Source of the DNA: Spinellus fusiger
Taxonomy: Eukaryota > Mucoromycota > Mucoromycetes > Mucorales > Phycomycetaceae
Assembly: GCA_025094145.1 (NCBI GenBank)
Contig: JALLLS010000037.1
Span: 62,001 to 126,000 of the forward strand
Length of the DNA: 64,000 nt
Direction of reading: 5' to 3'
Part shown: positions 36,561 through 48,855 of the stretch, piece by piece
How the letters are laid out: each line of letters begins with the position of its first letter
How positions within the stretch are numbered: the first letter of the stretch is position 1
Notes under the pieces: generated by a model
The model's database searches: none
What the model was told of the DNA's origin: nothing
The model's input: only the letters and a program-made list of their open reading frames with translations
Position numbers and translations under genes: made by a program

Positions 36561-38498
36561 AAGCGCTGGTGCGAAGAGTGGGTGAAGTCATTGTAAAAAA
36601 AGAAGAAAAAACCAGTTTATTGATTGACTTATAGTATAAATATGAATATAATCAATAGAGTCGCGTTATCAACTTCACATGCCTTGAGATGAGTAGACAT
36701 TACTGTGTGAGTTTGAAACAATGTTATGCAGTCACTATTTTAATTCACTGTGACTTTTGCTGCTATGAGAGCACTCATTCAAACTATATGCATCAAGCGT
36801 GGGTATAGGTTCTGTGGCTCTGGTAAATTTTACACAGCCACTATTGTCCGTGGTGTTGAAACTGTCATCACAGAAGAATTAATTTCCATTTAAATGAGCA
36901 AGAAAGAGCATATTACTTTTGACAAAACCATTCAGTGTTTCTTTTGTGTTTTCACTGGCCAAGTTGACATATAAAAAGAAAGGGGTCTATTATTATTATT
37001 TTGGATTCAAGTTTAGATGTCCGTATCTGGAAACCCAATTAACACCATGCCATACTGATGTCTTATGTCCTGTAGACTCTATTAATTCTTCAACTTGGGT
37101 ACATCTATCTGTTCCATGATATTCTAAGTACATACACTGTTGTATATATCTCTTTTTTTATTTCAATAGCCAAAGTTAAACGATACTTTCTTCTTTTTTG
37201 TGTGACAGCCATTTATCGTACTATTCTATTCAAGTGTTTCAGCTACACTCATATGTATTTTCTTGAAATTGAAATTGGAATTGGAAACACAGCCGTGAAT
37301 ATAATTCAATAGCTCAGATATTGTCTTTTGTAAAGACAAAGTACACTGCATAAAAACATAGCTTTTATTTATGTTGGATTTGAGTGTGTAATTTGAGACC
37401 ACGGGACAAAAGACTACTAGGACAGCATAGAATGGGTTGGATCAAATTAAACCTATAGACAGAAGACAAACAACAGTAACAAGAAACACCAAGCGGAAAC
37501 TATGTTTGACTTTCGAACTCACACACTGCAGATTGCAGACTTATGTATTGCCTCAACAGTATATCTAGAGTATAGAGAGAATACGAGTGCTGTTTATTCT
37601 ATACAGTTGCTCTATCTTTTATACCTTTGATCTGTAGTGCCATAAGTCTACCTAGCGGAATAAATAGTACAGGTAGTAAAGGAGATGTAAATTCAAAGAA
37701 TAATACAGATTCATCTGAAATTGATTTTTTTGTTTGTTAGTATAATTAAAGACCGCTACATATGATTCAATAGTGAGAAAACAGAGATATATGCTTACAA
37801 TACATTCAATTGCATATATATATTATAATGTGGTATATGAATACATAAATGAATAAAATTTGTATCAGAATATCAATGTACATACGCTTAAATAATAGAG
37901 ACAAACTACAGTGAAATACTTTATAAATACTTCTATTTGTATAGGAAATAACAAATACCAAGTAAACCAGCGTCTATGTATAGCAATTTGTTTGTTGTAT
38001 ATTCTTTTCTTCTACGGTTTAAAGAAGAGAGATACGCATATAGAAATATATATTCTATTTAGATACTACTGTTTCTTTTTCTTCAAGAAAACAGATGTTC
38101 ATCAAAAGTACAAGTAGTGCTCATCATAAGCACAAATAAATAAGTCATATTGATTAATAAAACAAATGTAGCTATTAAAATACATGCACAAAATTGGTAT
38201 TTCGATCAAGACAGTTCACTAGACTTGCAATCCTCACCTGAAAACAAATAAACAATAAACAAGAATACATAAGTTCTCTGTAAGAAATCTCTGGTATTAT
38301 ATTGCATGGATTGAGTTATTTGACATGACTAGCACGTATGGCATAGTCACAGATCTGTATTGCATCTTCTATTACTAGTACACTGTGGTACATATTTAAT
38401 GTTTTATTTTAAATCATCAATAGAGTTGAATTGTCTTTAAATACTTCTGTCTTTTTGGTTAAACAATATGGATAGAGTTAGAGTTAGACATAGATAAT
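36561..38498. other. AT-rich gene-poor stretch
   Basis: No gene, RNA or recognisable element could be identified between the low-complexity frame and the Tc1 element. The ORFs here are short and AT-driven. Confidence 0.55.
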
Positions 38499-39633
38499 AT
38501 AGTGTCCAGTGGAAAACATATAAAAAAATTCCTCATTTCTTCTTTTTCCGCTATATCATCTAATATGTCTAACATCACTAAACAAACCACTAAGCCTATT
38601 GGAAATAAGAAGAAAAGTATCGACGACTTCACTCCTCAACTCATTGTTCACAAGGCCACTCAACATCGCTCCAGCCAAGTGGAGACTGCAGCCATGTTTG
38701 GCATCAGTCATTCTTCTGTCAGCCTCATCATGAAGAGATACAGGGAAACTGACTGTTTCAAAGCAGCGAAGAGCTCTGGGCGTAAGCCCATTCTGACGTA
38801 GAAGAACAAGAGAGAGTTTGTATACGAGATGGAAAGGGATTAATTTCAGACAATAGATCAACTTTGCAAGCAGATGACTACCAAAGTGTGCATGAGCACT
38901 TTTAGAGAAATGATAAAGAGGATTGGCCTTTCTTCTTTCAGGGTTGTTAAGAAACCTTCTCTCAGCATTAAACAAAGAAGCTGAGGCTTACTTGGACTAG
39001 GACCTACCTTCATTGGACAGATGAAGACTAGAAGATAGTCATCTAGTTTGATGAGTCAAAGTACCAACTAATTAGCAATAACAGCCATACCAGAATAGCG
39101 TGCAGAAAGAAGGAGGGTCTTCTCCCAAAGAATGTGAAGCCGACGATGAAATTTGGTGGTGATGGGGTGATGGTGTGAGGTTCCTTTTCTGGTGAAGGTG
39201 TTGGTAGACTTGCTATGGTGGAGGGGTAGGACTCTCAAGGCCCTGACCTGAACCCAATTGAACATCTTTGGGAAGAACTAGAGATAGTATTCCGCAAGAG
39301 GATTACCCCAAAAAGCACTCTCCAGGATCTGAAGGCTCTTCTGGTCCAAGAATGGGACAAAATTCCCAAGGAGGTTACCAACAACCTCATTGCTAGCATG
39401 CATCAGAGATGTAGGGCTATCATTGAGGCCAAGGGTAGAAACACCAAATATTAAGGGTTTCCACCCAATAAATCTGTATTTATTATCCTGTTGACCTTCT
39501 TTATACTTCATCCTATTTTGAAGTCTTTAATGTGTGTTTAATGTGTGTTTTTATTACAAATAATAAGTATTTCCCTATACAAGAATTATATCGGAAAATA
39601 AAATAAATTATAGTGCTTATACCGGACACTGTA
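38499..39633 (+). mobile_element. Tc1/mariner element, family c, left copy (deleted)
   Basis: The terminal sequences are TAGTGTCCAGTGGAAAACAT on the left and its imperfect inverse CCGGACACTGTA on the right. The transposase starts at about 38565 (MSNITKQTTKPIGNKKK) with a helix-turn-helix block HRSSQVETAAMFGISHSSVSLIM. Stops occur after GRKPILT and in DED-stop-KIVI-stop-FDESK, where Trp codons are expected. It continues to FGGDGVMV and then jumps to DLNPIEHLWEELE, so the central part with the second Asp is deleted. The C-terminus ends near 39453 (GRNTKY). Non-functional. Confidence 0.87.
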
Positions 39634-39639
39634 TAATGA

Positions 39640-40464
39640 AAAATTTCCTTGCCAATGTGGCCACCCATCTGCCAACCGGGACCACTTTCTCACTTGCATA
39701 TTGGTTGATCATGAAAGATCCACGTTCATGTTTTTCCTAGCTCTTGCCCCACCACAAGACGTTCATCCAATTGATTATTGTCTAAATCTTTTGCCGCGCA
39801 CGGTTAAGTCTTTTGTTAAATGGCGAGATCTCTGGCCCAGTTTGTTAATACTGCTGCAAGCCATTGATCGAGCCACGTCTACTCAAGACTTTAAGGCAGA
39901 GACATCAGCTGGTAGCCTTCTCATTGAGGCTGCTGATGGGTGTGTTGAGCAGGAACGCTAACGCCGCCATAGAGTACAAAGACTCTTTCAGCAACAGAAG
40001 CTGTATCCTCACTTCTCCTCCGATCTCTCCTCTACCACCCATTCTTAACCCGTTTAGCAAAGCCAGAAGCTGCTAGTGTAGTTACTGTACTTGTATCCTC
40101 AGGATTGTCCGAGTTGCTCTAAGTATCTCTCACTGGATTTCGAATTGCCACAAGATGAAGGTTATCTTTTTGGTGTCCTGGTTTCTTTGCTGACTTTATG
40201 GCCTTTTGGATGTCTATTCATAATTCTCATTTTACCGTCATTTTTTTCGTTTTTTCGTTATTTTTCCCTCATTTGAGGTTTTTGTGTTTCTTTGTCCTTC
40301 TGTTTCCTTCCTCTTTGAATTCATTTTTTTTTCACTTTTGTATTTGAAGTGTTTCTATGTTTATTCTTATTTTATTTTTCAAACGATTTCACAGGGTGGC
40401 TAATATGCCCAATGTGCAAATAGCAAATCACGCCCAAAATAAAAAAAAATACTTTGAACTGTAG
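39640..40464 (+). mobile_element. LINE 3' fragment (left copy)
   Basis: This reads as the C-terminal end of the same LINE as at 6.8-8.5 kb: CQCGHPSANRDHF-type zinc motif (39652 onward), PPQDVHPIDYCLNLLPRTVKSFVK, then LLQAIDRATSTQDFK. The non-coding tail carries GGTGGCTAATATGCCCAATG and an A-run ending at 40452, followed by TACTTTGAACTGTA. It starts immediately after the family-c Tc1 end. A mirror-image partner lies at 58,020-58,515. Confidence 0.85.
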
Positions 40465-40875
40465 TCTTTCAGTTTGGCTTAAAAAAAGTTTTTTTCCAGT
40501 TTTGTTCTGACTCCTTTTATTTCCAATCATCTCATATAAAAGAAGTAGTATAGATTAGAACCACAGAGGGTTTCCACTGGTGGTATTCATGTCTCTACAC
40601 ATTTTTCGTATACCTTTGAATGTCTATGGCATCTCCAAAGATAGAAGATGCTTGAATCTATGGTCATAAACTTTTCAATTATTATTGCTGTTCTATTCAT
40701 GTTCTAATACAGTGATATCTTTATTTCCTAAGAATAAAATTTTCTTCATATTGATAGAGAGATTTTATTTAGATAAATGGTATCTATATTGATGAGAAGA
40801 TTATTGGTTATTTCACTGGCTTCTGACAGTACACAGAGTAGAAAAACTTGTGCAGCTGCTAGTGATTTGGAATTA
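40465..40875. repeat. Unique DNA shared by the outer palindrome arms (left)
   Basis: No gene. This segment pairs in inverted orientation with 57,606-58,014. By eye there are roughly 15 differences in about 410 bases, contrasting with the near-identity of the inner arms. Confidence 0.8.
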
Positions 40876-41050
40876 AAGTGACCCGACAAATGTAATTGAT
40901 GGTTTGAGATGCATATTTCCATATATTTTTTTTAGATTCATACACTATTAAGATAGTGTTATAAATATATGAATTCATTAGATAGAGATATAAAACTTTC
41001 ATTAGATACGTGGAATAGTGTTTATAATACATAATAGTAGTTTTATTTTC
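40876..41050 (-). mobile_element. Tc1 3' terminus, solitary (related to family a)
   Basis: TAAAGTGACCCGACAAATG followed by the GATTCATAC...AATTCATTAGATA...GTGTTTATAATAC blocks is a terminal about 175 bp of a Tc1 element with no transposase attached. It is a direct-repeat cousin of the 3' end at 42,961-43,137. Confidence 0.75.
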
Positions 41051-41058
41051 GGGTTGAT

Positions 41059-42815
41059 TACACACCCAAAGATTTTTGGGATATATAAGAAAATATCCTG
41101 AGAATAAAATCGCGATATCATTATGATTGGCTAATATTTTTGAAAAGGCTTTTTCGCTGTGTAAATGGACAATTTCAAACTCTATCTGCCTATTTTTAGC
41201 AATAATTATTGACTTTGTAATTAGAAAGTATAGAATTGGCTGTAAAGATTTTTGTAAAGAATTAGCTGTAAAGACAAGAAATAGAACAAGAATCCCCTCA
41301 AAATTACAACTCAGTCACTGATATTCTTCTCTTAACATAATGTGTTATCCTTAAGCCCACACTATTTGCAGCATAACACTGCTTAAGAAAGATGTATTAC
41401 AGAACTTATAGAGTTAACTCTAGTGATTATTGTTCAGAAAAGAGAACTAAATGCAACGATATTAATAATAGTATAGCCATTCATTGACTCAATATTCATA
41501 ATCACCTCAATTAACTCATTGTAACTGTTCTCAACGATAGTACTTAATGATAACAGGGTATTGTTTCTAATACTGTCTTAAGTCCAAGGCAAATAGAGTA
41601 TGAATTGTTTGACTTGTAAATTTTGACGTGTGAGTTTTATGAGTGGAGGCTATAGTGTAGTAAATTACCAGAATGATTTATGAAACTTTTTTTTTTTTGA
41701 TAATCCCCTCTTTTTGATATTTCGCATACTGTTCATACAACTTAACACTAAAATACTCTTCAAGATGAATATAATTAAGCAAGGTAGTGTGCTATTATTA
41801 ACAAAGCGAAGCAATAGAAAAAAGTGTTAGACACCACCAAGGGCTATTCTGAAAGTAAAAAGGTAGGCAATGTTTTCATCTGGGCTTGAGTTCATTCTAT
41901 TCCACAACACACTCGTTGTATTGTTATTAGACAAGTAAAAACTCTTCTCAAGTCAGTCTCAGATGGTCTTCTACAGGGTCAATAGTGTCTAGGTTATACT
42001 CCTAAGCATAGTTATCTATCTCCTAAGGATAAATCACAAGGATTTTAGGGTATAGATTCTATTGCTATGAATGAAGTATACTTAGGCATTAGTTATATTC
42101 ATAATATAGTATTAGCTATACTATTATAATAAACAACTCTATTCATCAACACTATATTTTATTGATAATACAATTTGATACTGAGGTATTCTACAAAAGG
42201 AAATAATTATTTGGATATCCGCAAACCTTTGATTTTAATCATTGCTCCATATATACGGTTGGGCAACGGGATAATTCTGGAGACACCCAGGACCTCGGGG
42301 AAAGGCTGGCTGATCTTGCAAGTGTATGCGCTGGAGGGGGCTCGTAAATGGGAGATGGGGAACTCGATTCTTTATGGCCGCAAGAACTATGGTTGTGATG
42401 GTCTGGAAGGGACACTCTGAGAGTAGGTCTGTGGGGACACGAGAGAACAGATTACGGCAGCCTTCCTAACGACGAACCAACGAAGAGGACAAACAAAGAG
42501 AACAAACAGGAACAGAGCAAGATCCAACAACTATTCTTCACCAAGGGTATAAACCACCCTTCTTGCAGAATCAAAGATATGGTGTTGACCTCTTTTATTA
42601 AATGTACACAGCTATTATATACATTTCCCTTCTGAAACATTTCATTACTTCTAGCTAGTTTTAGCAACACCACTTATTTTCTGTTTTCCACAGCCATCCA
42701 TGCGAATAGGTGTCACATCACCGCCTACTCTACACATATAAGGTACGTTTTTCTTTTGGACGTAAAAGGGAAGTTGTGTCACTGCTTCAAAGCCAGAAAA
42801 ATCTCCTGGTGTGTA
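41059..42815 (+). mobile_element. Non-coding element with TACACACC termini, copy A
   Basis: The left end is TACACACCCAAAGATTTTTGGG, where CCCAAA and TTTGGG can pair as a hairpin. The right end is CCAGAAAAATCTCCTGGTGTGTA. The interior (41,100-42,255) aligns block by block with copy C (61.03-62.26 kb), for example AACATAATGTGTTA, CTGTCTTAAGTCCAAGGCAAATAG and GGATATCCGCAAACCTTT. A foreign-looking insert occupies 42,256-42,735. Flanks TTGATTA (left) and CTTGATTA (right) may be a target-site duplication. No transposase is encoded, so it is non-autonomous or dead. Confidence 0.7.
42256..42735. other. GC-richer insert within copy A
   Basis: A segment absent from copy C at the same place, with visibly higher GC than its surroundings and a short open frame. 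On the minus strand it has a TATATAATAG box and an AATAAA-like signal, which recalls a solo LTR, but the ends cannot be fixed and no partner LTR is in the window. Confidence 0.35.
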
Positions 42816-42960
42816 CTTGATTAACTTCACAGCTGCTTCAAAACATAAACACTGTGCTTTATACGCGTTAAGTAGGAATTTATAAATATTTCGTCAGGCG
42901 TTAATAAAATATATTCCGTTGCCAACCACGGCATTGTACATTTACTTAATATAAACAAAG

Positions 42961-44298
42961 TAAGGTGATCAAACAAATGCAATCGACCATTTCAGATACA
43001 GACATTCTTTTTTGGATTCATACTTTATCTTAATAGTGTTATAACTTCATGAATTCATTAGCTAAAGACACAGAACCTTGAATAGATATATATAACAGTG
43101 TTTATAACACAAGTAGAAAGTTTTATTACAAGATTAATTAATAACCACTGTGGTCACCCTTAGCATCAATGACGGCCTGGCATCTCCGCCCCATACTGGC
43201 AATGAGGGTGTCTGTCATCTCTTTAGATATTTTACCCCATTTCAGCATTAGGGCCGCCTCGAACTTTTGTTTAGTGGAATATACCCTTCTGTTCTTCCTG
43301 ATAACCTTCTTGAAATGGGCCCATAGATGCTCAATTGGATTGAGATTGGGACTTTGTGAGAGCCAGTAAGGAAGAGTTTCCACACTCTTTGCTACCTTCC
43401 ATTCACGAGTTTTCTTGCACATATGGGGTCTGTCATTGTTCTTCTGTAGTCGGTAGCTGACTCCAGGGTTTAGGAGAGAGAGATACTCGAGTTCACGGCA
43501 GTAGGCCTCTCCAAGTACTTCAATGTACTTGGCGGAGTTTATACTACCCTCCCCACTGAAACAGCCCCATACCATCACTCCACCACCTCCAAACTTCCTC
43601 ATCTCTAGGACATTCTTGGGATCAAAGGCAGTAACAGTCTGCCTGATGACTTTTACCCCCCTGTCATAACTCATGAGCTCCACCCTGGACTCATCGAACC
43701 AGGCAACTGCTTGCCACTGCTCATGGGTCCAGTCAACATGCTCACGGGCCCACTGGAGCCTTGCCTTCATATGTTTCTTGGTGAAGCCTCTTTTCACCAC
43801 TGGACTAAAAGAGTGGAAGCCCACCTCATCAAGGTACCTCTTCAGAGTCTTGTCTGATACCTTGATGGCCATGCTTGCCCTAATGGCTTCCTTGGTCTAA
43901 TGAGAATCACTGACCACTGTTCTTCTCAACCACCGGAGAGTCCTGTTGTCCAACTTTCTTAGTCGGCCACTCTTGGGAGAAGGTACTACCAAGCCTGTCT
44001 TCTTAAAGTGTCTCACAATGTCTCCTACAGGGGTGGGAGGAACATTAAACATACGAGATGTCTCGGCTTGGGTGATGTTCATGTTCAGCACCTCATGGAG
44101 AATGGCTAAACGAGTCTCGAAGCTTGTCTATTTCCCATACATCTCGGGGGTCTTGGTAAAAATATTTACGGTGTTGGATGAGTCAGACATTAAAGAAAAA
44201 AATTGTTATGAAGAAAGAAAGAATAGTGTTTATTATTATTTTGGTATGAAAATAGCCTGGAGTTTGAAATAGTCGATTACATTTGTTTGGTCACCTTA
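42961..44298 (-). mobile_element. Tc1/mariner family a, left palindrome copy
   Basis: A full-length element of about 1.34 kb. The termini are inverted repeats (TAAGGTGATCAAACAAATG at the left and its inverse TTTGTTTGGTCACCTTA at the right) flanked by TA. The transposase occupies 44190-43138: helix-turn-helix region LNMNITQAETSRMFNVPPTPVGDIV, first Asp in VAWFDESRVEL, KFGGGGVMVWGCFSGEG, and the Glu in SPNLNPIEHLW. It is defective: stops after MYGK and VVSDSH, nine residues lost after FSGEG, and the second catalytic Asp replaced by Asn (LQKNNDRPH). Confidence 0.9.
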
Positions 44299-44339
44299 TA
44301 TCTCTTACTACAATTATTTATGATAGCATTTAAAAGCCT

Positions 44340-46194
44340 TTATATTCCAGCCATGCTAATGTATTTAATTTCTAGGTACTCATCCAGTCCATAGGTGCCA
44401 CCTGTGAATGATTGTTAGGTACATCAGAACAATAGAACCACAAATAATATCTACCTTCTCTGCCTATGCCACTTTCTTTCACACCACCAAAAGGCATCGA
44501 GGTGCTAGCAATGTTGACTGTGTTTACTCCCACAACACCAGTCTCCAATGCCTCTGCTACTCTCCACACTCTTCCAATGTCACGAGAATAAAAGTAGCCT
44601 GCCAGTCCATAGTTTGTGTCATTTGCCAACTCAATAACTTCTTCTTCTGTTGAAAACTCAAACAAGGCAGCAACAGGTCCAAATATCTCTTCCTTGGCAA
44701 TTCTCATATTGGCTGTCATGCCAGTAAGGATGGTAGGTTCAAAGAAACTGCCACCAAGATGTTTTCCACCTACAAGGGCAGTAGCTCCTTTCTCCAGGGC
44801 ATCATCTACAAGGCCTTTAACTTTTTTTGCTGCCTTCTCGTTGATCATTGGCCCATGAGTACTGCTCTTGTCAAATCCACTGCCTAATTTAAAGCCGCGT
44901 ACATTTTCTTCAAATTTTCGAACAAATTCATCATAGATGTTCTTTTGAAGATAAACACGGTTAGGGCAGACACAGCCTTGTCCCATAGATAAAAATTTCA
45001 TGAATGTGAGATCTATATAAGCAGAAGATTAGTAGTTATAGTGACACATGGTATTCATCTTACGTTGTACAGCTGCATCAATATCGGCATCATCAAACAC
45101 AATAAAAGGTGCATTTCCACCAAGCTCCATGGACACTCTCTTCATTGTCGAAGAAGATTGCTCCACTAATAGTTTACCAACCCGAGTCTAAATATTAAAT
45201 ATAAGCAAATGTATTTTTTTTTACAACTGTTCAGTTAATAAAAATAAAACTTACAGATCCAGTGAATGAAATATTGCGCACTGTTCGATTTGTGCACAAT
45301 TCTTCTCCAACTTCAGAAACATGTTTATCAGTTGTGACCGTATTTATCACACCAGCAGGAATGCCTACACGCTTTGCCAATTCACATAGTGCCAGGACAG
45401 AATAAGGAGTCTCTGCAGCAGGTTTGATCACCACAGTACATCCAGCAGCAAGAGCAGCAGATACCTTAATAGCAATCATAGTCGTAGGAAAGTCTATCAT
45501 TTGTTAATGAGTATGATTTTTTCCCAAGTAAATTTTATTTTTAATAACTTACTCCATGGTGTAATAATACCAGACACGCCCACAGGTTGCTTAATAGTAA
45601 TGGATCTTTGATCAGAGGCAAAGGAAGGAATAACTTGGCTATAGGCTCGAATAGACTCCTCTGCAAACCACTCAATTAGCGCGGCAGTGTGTGTGACTTC
45701 AAACATGGCTTCATGTTCTCTTTTTCCGTTCTCCCATATCAAAAGAGTAATAATATCTTGTTGGTGTGTCGTAATAGCATCAGACCATTTCTTGAGCAAA
45801 TCATGACGCACTTTTGCTGTTGTGCGCGACCAGGTCTTGAAGGCATTAGCTGCATGGATAATTGCTTCTTTTGTTTCTGTAACTCCCAAGTCTGGTACAC
45901 TGCCAATTACTTGGTTTGTTGCAGGATCTAAAGGCAATACCAGTAAGTACATATAAATGAGAAGAAGAGAGATTGTTCTCTCTGTAAAAGCAAGAATACT
46001 AATGCAAGTACACTACCATAGACATCAAATGTATCATCAGAGCCCACCCACTCATTGTTAATGAATGCCTTTTGACGAAACAGTTCTGGATCAGATAACT
46101 ATAAAAGATGGACATGTTGAATTAGGGTTATGTTATAACAGTCAATAACATTCTATAAAAGAAATACCTTTGGAATCACTGCTTGTGTAGACAT
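44340..46194 (-). CDS. Succinate-semialdehyde dehydrogenase-like ALDH, left palindrome copy, seven exons
   Basis: Mirror copy of the gene at 54386-56240, encoding an identical 488-residue protein in the segments I compared. Minus-strand exons by mirror: 46194-46168, 46099-46017 (approximate across the 1-nt indel), 45927-45553, 45493-45255, 45187-45064, 45012-44455, 44401-44340. It is an NAD(P)-dependent aldehyde dehydrogenase, best match the GABA-shunt enzyme that converts succinate semialdehyde to succinate. Motifs are [55 protein letters not shown] with the active-site Glu, [11 protein letters not shown] with the catalytic Cys, and [14 protein letters not shown]. The usual NAGQTC at the active site is MGQGC here. 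No stop or frameshift is seen. The 3' end lies about 40 bp from the Tc1 element. Confidence 0.93.
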
Positions 46195-46559
46195 TGTTGA
46201 TTTTCTCGAGAATAAAACAGGAAGAGAGTAGAATTAAAAACTGTTTGTGCGAGAAGGAGATACTTTTATCATGTAGATTACGAGAATACGTTTATATTTA
46301 TATGAAAAAATAATGTCTCATTAAATTAAAATAGGAAATTATATTTCATCATAAATATTTTCTGATTTGCTCTATGATCCTTCAAATGGGCTGAAGTAAC
46401 TACTCTTCATTCAAGAACAAATCTTAGATTTCATTACACACCCAAAAAATTCTGGATTTTAAGCAATGATATCTCCTTCCTTTTACGTAAGAAAAAAAGT
46501 GCACCTTTTATGGAATGCTGTTTAAAATCAAAGGTTTATGGATATCCAATTTATTATTT

Positions 46560-47703
46560 TTGTTGTCTTTGATCTTAATATCAAAGGTATCCAGTCAGTT
46601 AACGTATGGTTAAACTCTGCTTTTTATTCATTCAATTTTACATCTCTTTTATACTTATTTTCTACTGCTATTCTACTGCTATTCTACTGCTATTCTACTG
46701 CTGTTCCACTGCTGTTCCACTGATATAGGCTATAATGTGAGATATATGTTTGATGGTGTAATGCGTCGTATTGCTTGCGCGTCCCCGACACATACAATAA
46801 CCTACCTCTTCTGGATGTTCTGTGACACAAATCGAGATCATATATTCTTGGAAATAGTCTTGCGACATTTTTTTATAGAATATTTCAATATCAAACTGTT
46901 GTAATGATAGGCAATAATGTCTATCGGTTGGCTCGGAAATTACTGAGACGTTAATTAATATATATCGAAATAGCTAAATACATAGGACTAGCATTCCACT
47001 GACGATATTGTGTATATATAGCGTACCATAGACTTCTCTAATAAACATCGAATTTCCTTAGTATCTTTTGAATCGTATTGTAGAGGCTAAGCTCGCTCTA
47101 AATATCGAAACGAACAGTGCTTCCTATTCTTTCACCCCTTCTCTATTTTATCACTATCTCTTTATCTGTCCCTGTAACAGCGTAGGTTAAATACCCTCTT
47201 TTGGTCTCTGTCACTATTGTTGGTGAACACTCTTTCGTCTCCGTTATCACTCTTTCTGCTAATTCAGAAAGACTACTCCGTTAAGAACATCCCCCAATTC
47301 CCTCTTTTGTGTGCGGTATTTGTGTTGGTAGTCAATCTCTCTCGAGACCTACGTAACTCTTAGATCTTACATTGCCTTTAATTATACTGTATTATCAATA
47401 AAAATATTGTTGATGAATAATATTATAGCTTATACTGTCGTGGTGTTACTTTCTTTTTATGGATAGTGGCATCTCTAGTGAAGAAGCAAAATGGAAATAG
47501 AAAGATGAACAGTTGAAATCAGACAGACTAAAGGCTAGCCCATCTTTAAGATGTAGTTTATTATATTATAGTTAGCAGAAGTAGTGTCTAGAAAATAGTA
47601 TAAAAGAAAGATTGAATTTAATGAATAAAGATAAGGGTTTTACTACACGTTTAACTGATTGGATACCTTTGATATTAAGATCAAAGACGACAATATATTA
47701 TGA
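46560..47703. mobile_element. Non-coding TIR element nested in copy B (left arm)
   Basis: The ends are about 35-bp inverted repeats: TTGTTGTCTTTGATCTTAAT at left and the inverse of TTGTCGTCTTTGATCTTAAT at right, continuing ATCAAAGGTATCC(A)TCAGTTAA. Each terminus can itself fold, because CTTTGAT pairs with ATCAAAG. Inside are an 11-bp tandem repeat (46,666-46,722), an inner inverted pair TATAGGCTATAAT (46,725) and ATTATAGCTTATA (about 47,425), and no open frame of note. It resembles a MITE or other non-autonomous DNA transposon. The mirror copy is 52,878-54,021. Confidence 0.65.
46666..46722 (+). repeat. 11-bp tandem repeat
   Basis: About five copies of CTATTCTACTG, the last ones as CTGTTCCACTG, inside the nested TIR element. 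An identical mirror array lies at 53,859-53,915. Confidence 0.9.
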
Positions 47704-48855
47704 CTATGGCTACTACCTAAGTGCATTCCCTCACAGTTATAGAATATATGCCCTAAAAGCCTTGTGCTTTATCCTTAGAAGATAGATAACTATGCTCAGG
47801 AGTATACCTTAGAGACCCTAGACAGTATAGAAGACCACCTGGGACTGACTTGAAAGGAGTCTTTACTTGCCTAATAACAATACAATGAGTGTCCTGTGGA
47901 TTACAATGAGCTCAAGCCCAGATGAAGACACTGCCTACTTTTTTACTTTCAGAACAGTCCTTGGTAGTGCCTAAAACTTCTTTCTATTGTTTCGCTTTGT
48001 TAATAATAGCACACTACCTTGCTTAATTATATTCATCTTGAAGAGTATTTTAGTGTTAAGTTGTATGAACAGTATGCGAAATATCAAAAAGAGAGGATTA
48101 TCAAAAAAAAAAAAGTTTCATAAATCATTCTGGTAATTTACTACACTATAGCCTCCACTCATAAAACTCACAAGTCAAAATTTACAAGTCAGAAAATTCA
48201 CACTCTATTTGCCTTGGACTTAAGACAGTATTAGAAACAATACCCTGTTATCATTAAGTACTATCGTTGAGAACAGTTACAATGAGATAGCTACTGAAGA
48301 AACAGTTGATATTCAGTATGTTCTACAATAAACCTTTCTCAAACAGTGTCATACTGAAGATACTGTGAGTTTTTAGATAACACATTATGTTAAACAATAA
48401 ATTCAGTCATTGGATTGTAATAGTAGCTTCACTTCTTTCTTTTATATCTGTAATAAAGGGCACTAAGGTTATCAACAAAACTACCAGAGAGATGAATTTG
48501 TAGTAATTCGGTTTCTAGCAGGGACAATGAAGAGTTCTGGCACAAAGGCTGGTTTACAGAAATTCAAGGGGTACCGAATTGAAGACACAACATACGATTT
48601 GAATACGAGTAACTAGGCAGCTATTTCTAAGCAATCCTTTATTCTCTCAAAAGTCCCAACGATACTTAACGTAAACAAAAAGGTCGATTCTTTATTAATT
48701 GTTCAGATTCTATGGTTTTTATACACCTTTTCCCTGTGATGTTAGCTAGAGCTACTTATATCTAATGCACCTCCAACACCGTGTATGCATGTCAAAACGT
48801 CGACTATCCATAATATAGCCTCGGCTGCACACCAGGATATTTTCTGGTGCGAGAT

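Larger units (their letters stand above)
46435..48855 (-). mobile_element. Non-coding element with TACACACC terminus, copy B (left arm)
   Basis: Relative to copies A and C this lies in inverse orientation. It begins TACACACCCAAAAAATTCTGG and passes through the GGATATCC block. It is interrupted by a 1.15-kb TIR element (46,560-47,703), then resumes with the same conserved interior as A and C (about 47,704-48,415). From about 48,420 it departs into sequence not shared with C, containing a TATA-like TATAAAAACC on the opposite strand. It ends at the hairpin-forming GCACACCAGGATATTTTCTG and GTGC, which is exactly where the palindrome arm stops. No protein is encoded. The mirror copy is 51,726-54,146. 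Confidence 0.65.

Noticed and set aside
36368..36634. Plus-strand Lys/Arg-rich frame resembling a nuclear protein tail
   Set aside because: It is the complement of a GAGGAAGAG-type purine repeat. The frame has no complex core.
43946..44272. Plus-strand frame of 108 codons (and its mirror 56308-56634)
   Set aside because: It is the antisense of the Tc1 transposase N-terminus. The sense strand carries the helix-turn-helix motif.
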